Origin: Thermohalobaculum sp039180675
Lineage (GTDB): Bacteria > Pseudomonadota > Alphaproteobacteria > Rhodobacterales > Rhodobacteraceae
Assembly (NCBI GenBank): GCA_039180675.1
Contig: JBCDDC010000008.1
Span: forward strand, 1 to 64,000
Direction: 5' to 3'
DNA: 64,000 nucleotides
Shown here: positions 1-7,210 of the stretch, in pieces
Position numbering within the stretch: position 1 is the stretch's first letter
Layout: each line of letters starts with the position of its first letter
Made by a program: the position numbers and the translations under genes
The notes under the pieces: model-generated
What the model was told of the DNA's origin: nothing
Databases searched by the model: none
Seen by the model: only the letters and a program-made list of their open reading frames with translations

Positions 1-74
1 CCTTCGCCCAGCAGCACTTCAGCTTCACGCAGCTTCGAGATAATCTCTTCGGGTTTGTAGCGCTTCGCGCCCAT
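1..74 (-). CDS. IS3-family transposase OrfA, N-terminal fragment
   Basis: Only the first 24 codons are present. They read MGAKRYKPEEIISKLREAEV, the typical opening of the helix-turn-helix OrfA of IS3-family elements, which binds the element's ends and is normally fused by frameshift to the DDE-domain OrfB. An AGGAG ribosome site lies a few bases upstream of the ATG at 74. The rest of the gene is cut by the window edge, so whether it is intact is unknown. Confidence 0.7.
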   Translation of the reverse strand, partial: MGAKRYKPEEIISKLREAEVLLGE

Positions 75-139
75 CTCTCTTCTCCTTTGTACAAGCCATT
101 CTTTCACTCAGAGCGGCTGCGTTCAAAGGGGACGGGTCA
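1..139 (-). mobile_element. Edge of an IS3-like insertion sequence (partial)
   Basis: The leftmost bases encode the start of an IS3-type OrfA on the minus strand, so this is the upstream end of an element whose body lies outside the window. I place the outer tip near base 139 because the minus strand there begins TGACCCGTCCCC, a TG-initiated end of the kind IS3 elements carry. The matching inverted repeat and the target duplication are off the edge, so the tip position is an inference. Confidence 0.5.
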
Positions 140-235
140 GGACTGTAGTCTCACCTGATTGGTAAAGAGCGCAAAAACAACAATGCATAGCAACCCGAGC
201 GCAACGCGCCCACGAATGGCTTCCAGATTTTTCAA
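137..235 (-). pseudogene. Short membrane ORF ending exactly at the IS tip; possible truncated gene
   Basis: From a TTG at 235 the minus strand encodes 32 residues: a basic N-terminus, one hydrophobic stretch (roughly residues 11-25) and then a stop formed by the TGA of the putative IS tip. This looks like the 5' fragment of a single-pass membrane protein gene interrupted by the insertion, but there is no good ribosome site, the start is uncertain and the family cannot be named. The rest of 75-400 holds nothing else I can support. Confidence 0.2.
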
Positions 236-400
236 ACTGACAAAGACCCCTTGGATGCAATCCGCATTGAAGATACTTTAAAATTCGATCTCCCGCGAGT
301 GAGCGCTTCAATCTCTTTTCCGGCACCTACCAGACGTAACGCGCTCGTTTTCATCGGCGGCGGGGAATAACGCACTTGATAGACCTCGAACGGCTCCAGC

Positions 401-1375
401 TCAAAGGTCCCGCCATGCGGCGATGCCCGCGAGGCTCTCTGCCTCGTACACCCCGCGGGTGATTGCGCGCGCGGAACAGTCGGCGGCCATGAAGCCGAGC
501 TTTGCGAGACTGTGGATCGGGTCGGGAAGCTCCACCTCGCCCGTTGCGAGGACGAAGACCGTATCTCCATCGAGAGGCGAATGCACCGGGCGGATTGCCT
601 GAGCGAAGCCATCGTGGGCCATGATCGCAAGCCTCATCGCCCCGTTCCAGGAGAGCCGGGCATTCGTCGCCACCACCACCAGCGTCGTATTAGCTAGTGA
701 CGGGCTCAGAGGCATTTCCGTAACGTCGCCGACCGTCTCCGGCGCGCCGAGCCCGCCGAACTCGCCATTCTGCTCAAGGGCCCAGGCCCAGAAATGCCTG
801 CTGCCCGGCATCGTGACCCCGCCTACCGGATTGGAAATCGCAAGGGCACCGACAATGAGCGCATCCTGAGTGGCCGAAGCGGTGCCTAGCCCGCCCTTTA
901 TTGGCCCGGCGGTCGCCCCCATCCCAGCGCCCGCGTTGCCAAGCTCAAAGTCTTGTCCGGCGGCCTCGACAGCTCGCACGCCCAGGTCCCACCAGGGCGG
1001 TGTTTCCCATTCCGGTCCCGGGCCGGTCAGAAGATCGAAGATGATGGCGCCGGGCACGATCGGCACCCTCGCAGGGCCGATCTCGATCCCGGTACCCCGC
1101 CGCCGTAGCCAGTCCATCACCCCGCCCGCTGCATCGAGGCCGAAGGCCGACCCGCCGGAAAGCGAGATCGCGTGGGCCTGTTGCATTGTCGCGGCGGGGG
1201 CAAGGGCGGCGGCTTCCCGCACGCCAGGCGCGCCACCACGCACATCCACTGCAGCTGTCACCTGCCCTTCCACCAGCACCACGGTGGTGCCGGTCACCAT
1301 CCCGTGGTCTTCAGCATTGCCAACCGTGATGCCGGGCACATCGGTGATGGAATTGCGCGGGCCGGGTCTCGACAT
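401..1375 (-). CDS. P1 family peptidase (DmpA/L-aminopeptidase-D-esterase type)
   Basis: Predicted N-terminal-nucleophile hydrolase of the DmpA/P1 family, which self-cleaves into alpha and beta chains and removes N-terminal residues from peptides, amides or esters. It opens with the family signature NSITDVPGITVGNAEDHG, has the glycine-rich SGGSAFGLDAAGG stretch, and the NTTLVVVATNA segment contains the expected Thr nucleophile and cleavage site. The reading frame extends upstream to 1471, but I use the ATG at 1375 because homology begins just after it; about 324 residues is normal for the family. It is divergent from the CoA-transferase gene with 83 bases between the starts. Substrate unknown. 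Confidence 0.85.
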   Translation of the reverse strand: MSRPGPRNSITDVPGITVGNAEDHGMVTGTTVVLVEGQVTAAVDVRGGAPGVREAAALAPAATMQQAHAISLSGGSAFGLDAAGGVMDWLRRRGTGIEIGPARVPIVPGAIIFDLLTGPGPEWETPPWWDLGVRAVEAAGQDFELGNAGAGMGATAGPIKGGLGTASATQDALIVGALAISNPVGGVTMPGSRHFWAWALEQNGEFGGLGAPETVGDVTEMPLSPSLANTTLVVVATNARLSWNGAMRLAIMAHDGFAQAIRPVHSPLDGDTVFVLATGEVELPDPIHSLAKLGFMAADCSARAITRGVYEAESLAGIAAWRDL

Positions 1376-1458
1376 GGCACGCAGCATGCGAGGGTGAGCG
1401 CCCTCTTGCAAGAGCACCGGCGCCCGGCCAGTCTCGATCGACCGGAAGGAGGGGGGAC

Positions 1459-2481
1459 ATGGCTTCACCACTGCGAGGCATTCGCGTCATTGAGTTCGAG
1501 GGGATCGGCCCGGCACCCTATGCCGGAATGCTGCTGGCGGATCTGGGGGCCGACGTCATCCGTATCTCCCGCCCGAAGGCTGAGCGTGGGCCGCTCATCG
1601 CCGATACCGGCGACAGCGTGATGTTGCGCGGGCGCACCGAGGTCACGCTGAACCTTAAGGATATGGACGACCTGGCCGAGGCAGTGCGCCTTGTCGCCTC
1701 GGCCGATGCGCTGATCGAAGGCCTGCGCCCCGGTGCGATGGAAAAGCTGTCGCTCGGCCCCGAGGCCATGCTCGCGGCGAACCCGGCGCTTGTCTATTGC
1801 CGGATTACCGGCTGGGGACAGGAGGGGCCGCTGGCAAAAACCGCCGGACACGATATCAACTATATCGCACTGTCCGGCGCGCTTGCGCTGATGGGTCCGG
1901 CCGACCGGCCTCCGTTTCCGCCAGCGAACCTGATCGGGGATTTCGGTGGGGGCGGGTTGTTCGCAGCCTTAGGTCTGCTCGCGGCGCTGATCGAGGCACA
2001 GCGCACCGGTCAGGGGCAGGTCGTCGACTCCGCCATGCTCGACGGTGCGGCTAGCCAGATGACTTTCCTCTATGCCTGGGCTTCCACAGGCATGTGGGTG
2101 CCGGGACGCGAGGCAAATCTGCTCGATGGGGCAGCGCCCTTCTACCGCTGCTACCGCTGCGCTGATGGAAGGTTTGTCGCCGTCGGCGCGATCGAGCCGC
2201 AATTCTTCGCCGCAATGATGGAGGGGCTGGGCTTGTCGGACGAAGACTGGGATCAGGCCGACCGCAGTGCGTGGCCCGCGCTAGCCGAGCGGATCGGCGC
2301 GGTGTTTATGCGAGAGAGCCGTGATCACTGGGCTCAGCATTTCGCTGGAACCGATGCTTGTGTCACCCCGGTGCTCGATATGTGGGAGGCTTCACACCAC
2401 CCGCACAACGCGACGCGTGGCACGTTCCTGGAGGACCCGACCCGGCCGGCACCCGGGCCGCGCATGGGAAGACCTGCCTAG
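1459..2481 (+). CDS. CaiB/BaiF family CoA-transferase / alpha-methylacyl-CoA racemase
   Basis: Family III CoA-transferase fold: it begins LRGIRVIEFEGIGPAPYAGM and has LADLGADVIRI, the NPALVYCRITGWGQEGP block, AGHDINY (His/Asp) and LIGDFGGGG, with a later Glu in AIEPQFF. The His, Asp and Glu fit the catalytic set of the alpha-methylacyl-CoA racemase branch (MCR numbering H126, D156, E241). At 340 residues it stops soon after the PTRPAPGPR block, lacking roughly the last 20-30 residues that relatives carry, and its stop overlaps the stop of the convergent protease gene. A GGAGG-rich ribosome site precedes the ATG. A racemase role is favoured over strict CoA transfer, but the substrate is unknown. 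Confidence 0.85.
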   Translation: MASPLRGIRVIEFEGIGPAPYAGMLLADLGADVIRISRPKAERGPLIADTGDSVMLRGRTEVTLNLKDMDDLAEAVRLVASADALIEGLRPGAMEKLSLGPEAMLAANPALVYCRITGWGQEGPLAKTAGHDINYIALSGALALMGPADRPPFPPANLIGDFGGGGLFAALGLLAALIEAQRTGQGQVVDSAMLDGAASQMTFLYAWASTGMWVPGREANLLDGAAPFYRCYRCADGRFVAVGAIEPQFFAAMMEGLGLSDEDWDQADRSAWPALAERIGAVFMRESRDHWAQHFAGTDACVTPVLDMWEASHHPHNATRGTFLEDPTRPAPGPRMGRPA

Positions 2482-3587
2482 CGTGCCTCTCCACGCTTCT
2501 CGAGCCCGTTCAAATCCGGTGCCTGACCCAGCGTACGCTCGATGTTCAGAAGCGCGGCATCGACGATAGGCCGCCCGATCGTGGGTATTTTTAGCCCCCG
2601 CATGTCCGCACCGGCCCGCAGTGCCCGGCGAAACGCCTCGACCCGCATCCAGGCATCCGGCGCCCCGATATCGGGCAACTGCGCCTTCCAGGTGTTAAGC
2701 CAGAGAGCGGCGGCGGCGGCCACTTGCGGTGTGGCATAGGAGGTGCCGGAGACATCCCCCTCTGAATCGGTTGGATCGCTTGCGAACCCGCGGATGGTCT
2801 GGCCTGCCTCATCGAGGCGTGCGAAGGCACGGTTTACATCCAGCGCCTGCGCCCAGATGTCGACCCGGTCCTGAAGGTCATAGCGGGTGTTGGGATAGTG
2901 CAGCACCCGGTTGGCCGAATGCCCGGCAACGGCGATGGAGCGTGGAAAGCGTGCAGGATAGACCATCCGATCGATGATCTGGCCCGCTGCTGCGACCACA
3001 ACGATTCCCAGGTCATAGGCTCTGTTGAAGGCCCGGATCGTCTGATCGTTGAACTTTGACCTCTGCCCCAGAAGCGCAAGCAATGGCTGGAAGAACCCGA
3101 GATTGCCGGGATTTCCCATGGAGATCGACATCACCGCGACCTTGAGCGCCGGGTCATTCAGCGCCTCCACCGCAAGGCCCATGTTATCGCGCTGTGCCTG
3201 ATCCTGGAAAACAGGTCCATCGGCAATGCGCATTGGGATCACTTCCGCACCAGGCGCGACGCCTTGCAGCTTTCCGGGCACATCTGACAGGATGATCGAA
3301 AGTGTCTTAATGCCGTGATCGGGCCAATCGGTGAATTGGTCGATCACCTTAGGGCCGACCGTGAGATCTGCGATCGGCGGTGATCCGTCAGGCCCCAGAA
3401 AATTCTGTCCCTCGGTGAGTAGAAGATTGGCGGGCGCCGGTTGGCCGGGCATCCAGCCGAGTCCCTCATGCTCCCCGATGCCGCAATCGATATGGCCGAT
3501 GCGGCAGTCTCGCGCCGCCTGCAATGCGGGGAGGGCCGCCGTGTAGTTGGGCGCGCCAACAGGGCACAGATCGGTCGTTAAACTCAT
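2478..3587 (-). CDS. Subtilisin-like (S8) serine protease, cytoplasmic, atypical oxyanion residue
   Basis: The S8 catalytic triad is visible: Asp34 in GHIDCGIG, His91 in DHGIKTLS and Ser283 in SGTSYATPQVAA. The oxyanion-hole position, usually Asn in an AAGN motif, reads AAGQ (Gln203). No signal peptide or propeptide is apparent: the protein starts directly with about 30 polar residues before the Asp motif, so it is probably cytosolic. The 369 residues cover one catalytic domain only. It is convergent with the CoA-transferase gene (4-base overlap). Whether Gln203 supports normal proteolysis is open; a specialised or weakened peptidase is possible. Confidence 0.8.
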   Translation of the reverse strand: MSLTTDLCPVGAPNYTAALPALQAARDCRIGHIDCGIGEHEGLGWMPGQPAPANLLLTEGQNFLGPDGSPPIADLTVGPKVIDQFTDWPDHGIKTLSIILSDVPGKLQGVAPGAEVIPMRIADGPVFQDQAQRDNMGLAVEALNDPALKVAVMSISMGNPGNLGFFQPLLALLGQRSKFNDQTIRAFNRAYDLGIVVVAAAGQIIDRMVYPARFPRSIAVAGHSANRVLHYPNTRYDLQDRVDIWAQALDVNRAFARLDEAGQTIRGFASDPTDSEGDVSGTSYATPQVAAAAALWLNTWKAQLPDIGAPDAWMRVEAFRRALRAGADMRGLKIPTIGRPIVDAALLNIERTLGQAPDLNGLEKRGEAR

Positions 3588-3865
3588 CGCTCAATCCTCG
3601 TTTCCGCCATGCGAATATGGCCAAGGATATCAGAGTGCCCCGCCGTGCGCCTTGAATTCGGCCCCATCGGCTCGGTGAGACAATCAACCAGAACGAGCGT
3701 CGGCCGAGACCCATGGGGCTGTCTGCAGGCGTCTGGACGGAGACGATCCATGCGCGCCAACCTATGCGCTTACGACAACTCAGCTTTTCGTGATCTTCTC
3801 TTCTGGAAAGCTGGTTCCTTCCTACCTGAATCTCAGCGAAAGACATCTATGGAAGAAGGTACGAC

Positions 3866-4015
3866 ATGCTCGACAATATTTTTCGGATCCTTTCCGGCGA
3901 TTCGAACCGGGCGAAGGCAGCAACGGACTTCAAAGGTCTAACGGACAATCAGCTCGCCGATATGGGGCTGCATCGCAGCCAGATCGAAGCGCTGGTCGCC
4001 GGACGGTCGCGCTGA
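3866..4015 (+). CDS. Small DUF1127-like protein (49 aa)
   Basis: A short ORF preceded by GAAGG: MLDNIFRILSGDSNR, then a helical segment with TDFKGLTDNQLADMGLHRSQIE. The pattern (L)-x-D-(L/M)-G-(L/I)-x-R-x-(Q/D)-I is the signature of DUF1127, small Arg-rich proteins that in Rhodobacterales include CcaF1-type RNA-binding regulators. This copy is less Arg-rich than most. It ends one base before the stop of the convergent radical SAM gene. About 280 bases upstream (3588-3865) carry no other gene I can support and presumably hold its promoter. Confidence 0.65.
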   Translation: MLDNIFRILSGDSNRAKAATDFKGLTDNQLADMGLHRSQIEALVAGRSR

Positions 4016-4016
4016 T

Positions 4017-5381
4017 TTACTCAGCGGCGCGCTGTGCAGCCAAGGCTTCGGCCCGCTGACGACCCTTCAGACGTTTGAACGGAACCGACCCCGGAGAGAC
4101 ATCCTCCGGGGTTTTCGTTATCTGGCCGGTTGCCGCGTTCCACCACCCGTCCTTCAGACGGACAGGAGCGAAGAGATGATGGTCGCGCCGCGCATTGTGC
4201 ACGCACATCGAGATCGGGCCATCCGCCGTCATCACCATAAAGACGCAGGAGGCACAGCGCTCCGCCTCGAGCTTCTCCGCATCCATGAAGTTGTGAACCA
4301 AAAGAGCCATCCGGTGGACCTTGGGCTCTCGCAGCATCCCGCAGCGCAGCGCCCAGAGCCGGCCAAGCCCGAAAGCCGCCAGCCGCAGCGCTAGCCACGG
4401 TCTGAAAAGGGCCAGGCGCAAGCCGGTTTCCATGATCTCGGCGTGCCCGTCGATGCGCCGCTCCAGCCTCTCCAGCGCCGGGAAGACCCGGTGGAACAGG
4501 CCACGGTTGGCGAGAGCCGAGACGGCAACACCACCCGCCACCAGAACCGAAGTGTACTTGTTGCAGCTTTCATGGCCGACCGCTGTGACGTCGAAGTCGA
4601 GCTCGCAGCCCATCCCCTCTTCCAGTGCCGCCGTAACCGAAGCTTGTGTGATCGCGCCGTCACGGGTGCCCAAGACACCGCGCCCGGTTTCAGCCTGCAT
4701 CTGAAACGAGGTCATGGTGATCTCACTTGCGTGCTTTCGGAAAAATGCGACCAAACTGGGGATCTCGTGGAAGTTCCCATCAAAAACGGTGGTGTTGAAG
4801 AGAACCCGCAGGCCTAAGCCACGCGCCCGGGCGAGATAGTCTTCGCGGACCGAGTTGAGAGCGATCTCACTGTCATACCCCGCCCGCTCCTGCGTGAGAT
4901 CGACGTGGAAGGCGATGTCGTCGAGACCCGCTGCGGCGAGCCTCGTCAGAAACTCCCGCTTTGCGCGGATCCCGTTGGTCATCAGGCAGGAGCGCATGCC
5001 CCGCGCGCGTATCTCACGGCACAGCGTCTCCAGATCCTCGACCTTGCGAAGGGTCGGATCACCGCCGGAAATCTGGATCGAGGTTCCCGGCCCGTAATGA
5101 CTTGCTACCGCCTCGATCCGGTCGATCAGCGCCGGCATCGGCACGTCGAACGCGGCTTCTGCATGTTCCGACAGATAGCAGAGCGTGCAATCGAGATTGC
5201 AGCGCTGTGTCACCTCAAGCGCGACACAGGCCATCGGATAGAATCGGCCGGCGGTCTGCCCAGACCCGTACTGACCGCTCGCGGCCAGCGCGTCGCGCAG
5301 CGGTTCACGCTGATCGGCCCCGGCGAACCGACGGCCCGTCGGGGCAATATCCGCGATCTCTTCCGGGGTCAGATGAGCCAT
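4017..5381 (-). CDS. Radical SAM protein with extra C-terminal cysteines
   Basis: Radical S-adenosylmethionine enzyme of 454 residues. The cluster-binding CxxxCxxC is Cys61/Cys65/Cys68 (TQRCNLDCTLCYLSE), followed by the SAM-contacting GGDP (residues 106-109) and a TIM-barrel pattern. The region after about residue 260 is unusual: it holds Cys259, Cys273, Cys347 and a CASC pair (376, 379) plus Cys393, which could bind an auxiliary Fe-S cluster, and a hydrophobic, Arg-rich stretch around 320-350. I cannot assign the subfamily or substrate. It stands alone: the DUF1127-like gene is convergent and the M20 gene lies 63 bases further right on the same strand. Confidence 0.75.
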   Translation of the reverse strand: MAHLTPEEIADIAPTGRRFAGADQREPLRDALAASGQYGSGQTAGRFYPMACVALEVTQRCNLDCTLCYLSEHAEAAFDVPMPALIDRIEAVASHYGPGTSIQISGGDPTLRKVEDLETLCREIRARGMRSCLMTNGIRAKREFLTRLAAAGLDDIAFHVDLTQERAGYDSEIALNSVREDYLARARGLGLRVLFNTTVFDGNFHEIPSLVAFFRKHASEITMTSFQMQAETGRGVLGTRDGAITQASVTAALEEGMGCELDFDVTAVGHESCNKYTSVLVAGGVAVSALANRGLFHRVFPALERLERRIDGHAEIMETGLRLALFRPWLALRLAAFGLGRLWALRCGMLREPKVHRMALLVHNFMDAEKLEAERCASCVFMVMTADGPISMCVHNARRDHHLFAPVRLKDGWWNAATGQITKTPEDVSPGSVPFKRLKGRQRAEALAAQRAAE

Positions 5382-5444
5382 TGACGGAAATCTAGCGGAG
5401 AGGGCCCGAGGGGGCGAGTAACATCCCGGAAATGTGTGGAACCG

Positions 5445-6620
5445 TCAGGCTTTAAGCGGCATCCCGGTCTCAGCCAGCCGACCCCAGTAAGAGCAGCCGT
5501 GCGGGATCGCCTCGTCATCGAAATCGAACTGCGGATGGTGGCAATAGGCAGTGTCGCCATTGCCCACGAAGATGAACGCCCCGGGCCGCGCATTGAGCAT
5601 GAAGGAGAAATCCTCTGCCCCCAATTGCGGTGGTGCCTTGTCTTCGACTTTGCCGTCACCGGCGACCTCGCGCGCGACTTGGGCCGCAAAGGCGGTCTGA
5701 TCGGCGCTGTTCACTGTCACCGGGTAGTGGCGATCGTATTGCAGCGTCGCCTCCGCCCCGAACGCCCTGGCCATATGCTCCACCATCTGCGCCATCTTGG
5801 TCTCGACCAGATCCTGCACACCGCCATCGAGCGTGCGCACCGTGCCCTTCAATCTGATCGTCTCGGCAATCACATTGGTCGCGACGCTGTCGACTTCGAA
5901 GAGAGAGACCGAGACCACCGCCGATTTCACCGGATCGATATTCCTGGCAACGATTGTCTGCATCGCCTGCATCATCTGCGCGCCGATCAGGGTCGTATCC
6001 ACGCATTCATGCGGATAGGCCGCGTGCCCGCCGACACCGGTGATCCGGATCTCGAACTCATCGGCCGAGGCCAGGATCGGCCCGGGCCGGATCGAGAACT
6101 GCCCCACCGGGACGCCGGGCGCCGTGTGCATGCCATACACCTCCGTGATCCCGAAACGGTCCATCATCCCGTCATCGACCATCTCCTTGCCACCACCGCC
6201 GCCTTCCTCGGCAGGTTGGAAGATCACCGCGACCGAGCCGTCGTAGTTCCGAGTCTCCGAGAGATACTTGGCAGCGCCCAACAGCATCGCAGTATGTCCG
6301 TCATGGCCACACGCATGCATTTTTCCCGGCACGGTTGAGGCATAGTCCTTGCCCGTCTGTTCGAGGATCGGCAGCGCATCCATGTCCGCGCGCATCCCGA
6401 TGACCTTGCCGGAGCCTGTCTCGCGCCCCTTGATGATCCCGACCACACCGGTCCGGCCGATCCCTTCCACCACCTCATCGCAGCCAAAGGCGCGCAGTTT
6501 CTCCGCCACCAGGCCCGCCGTCCGGTGCACATCGAACTGAAGCTCCGGATTCATGTGGATATCCCGGCGCCAGCCGGTGATCTCGTCCTGAAGATCGGCG
6601 AAACGATTGATGGTTGGCAT
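5445..6620 (-). CDS. M20-family amidohydrolase (hippurate hydrolase-like)
   Basis: Zinc-dependent aminoacylase of the M20D/amidohydrolase group that hydrolyses N-acyl amino acids. Visible motifs: RRDIHMNPEL at the N-terminus, GMRADMDALPI, the metal-binding MHACGHDGHTAML, FQPAEEGGGG with the general-base Glu pair, a dimerisation-domain GVGGHAAYPH, and the C-terminal GAEDFSFML and CHHPQFDFDD zinc ligands. The 391 residues match the family and AAGGAG precedes the ATG at 6620. The natural substrate is not predictable; the nearby peptide-binding protein gene suggests peptide or amino-acid scavenging, but this is only inference. Confidence 0.88.
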   Translation of the reverse strand: MPTINRFADLQDEITGWRRDIHMNPELQFDVHRTAGLVAEKLRAFGCDEVVEGIGRTGVVGIIKGRETGSGKVIGMRADMDALPILEQTGKDYASTVPGKMHACGHDGHTAMLLGAAKYLSETRNYDGSVAVIFQPAEEGGGGGKEMVDDGMMDRFGITEVYGMHTAPGVPVGQFSIRPGPILASADEFEIRITGVGGHAAYPHECVDTTLIGAQMMQAMQTIVARNIDPVKSAVVSVSLFEVDSVATNVIAETIRLKGTVRTLDGGVQDLVETKMAQMVEHMARAFGAEATLQYDRHYPVTVNSADQTAFAAQVAREVAGDGKVEDKAPPQLGAEDFSFMLNARPGAFIFVGNGDTAYCHHPQFDFDDEAIPHGCSYWGRLAETGMPLKA

Positions 6621-7210
6621 GGGGGTCTCCTTTTACGCGCAAGCATCTACAGAGGATTAGGTCCGCTGACCGGTCGTGGCAACCGCCCGACCTCTCCCCA
6701 CGCCCAGAAGTGATAAGGCCAGGCCCTTGCCTGCCAGTTTGATTTCGATTGTAGGCGCAGGCCTGTTCTGATCTGCAGCACCTTCAAATGCGCCACATGC
6801 CTTTCAAGCCAGTCCACAGAAAATCATCCACGTCCCTGCCGTGACGCTCTCGAGGTCCACGGGCGGAGTTCACGTTGCAGTGCAACCTTCCCTTGCCAAC
6901 CGGTCTGAATGCGGTCTTAATCAGGGCCAGCTCTATGAACAGAAGGGGTCGTTCTTGCTGGAAGGCAAAAACTGCGGCGTTGCCATACCGCTTGGGCTCT
7001 CGGGGCCCAAGAAAGCCTTCAGCACCCATCTCAAGGCGGATCCGATGACCAAGGCAGCACTGCCAAGGTATGCACCGTCTGCACCTTCTTCCCATGTTCT
7101 GTCGCCCGTTGCTCGGATTGAGACCGGGCCCAACCGCACCGCTTCCGGCCACCTTCTGGTAAGCGGCTGAAACCACCATCTCAGCAATCAAAAACAGGGA
7201 GACCATAACC
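6621..7210. other. 590-base intergenic region, no gene supported
   Basis: This stretch lies between the divergent M20 and binding-protein genes. Open frames exist on both strands (for example about 6841-7170 rightward and 6784-7308 leftward), but neither shows a recognisable motif, a convincing ribosome site or a family resemblance. The 3' part should hold the leader and promoter of the binding-protein gene. It could contain a decayed gene; I see nothing firm. Confidence 0.4.
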
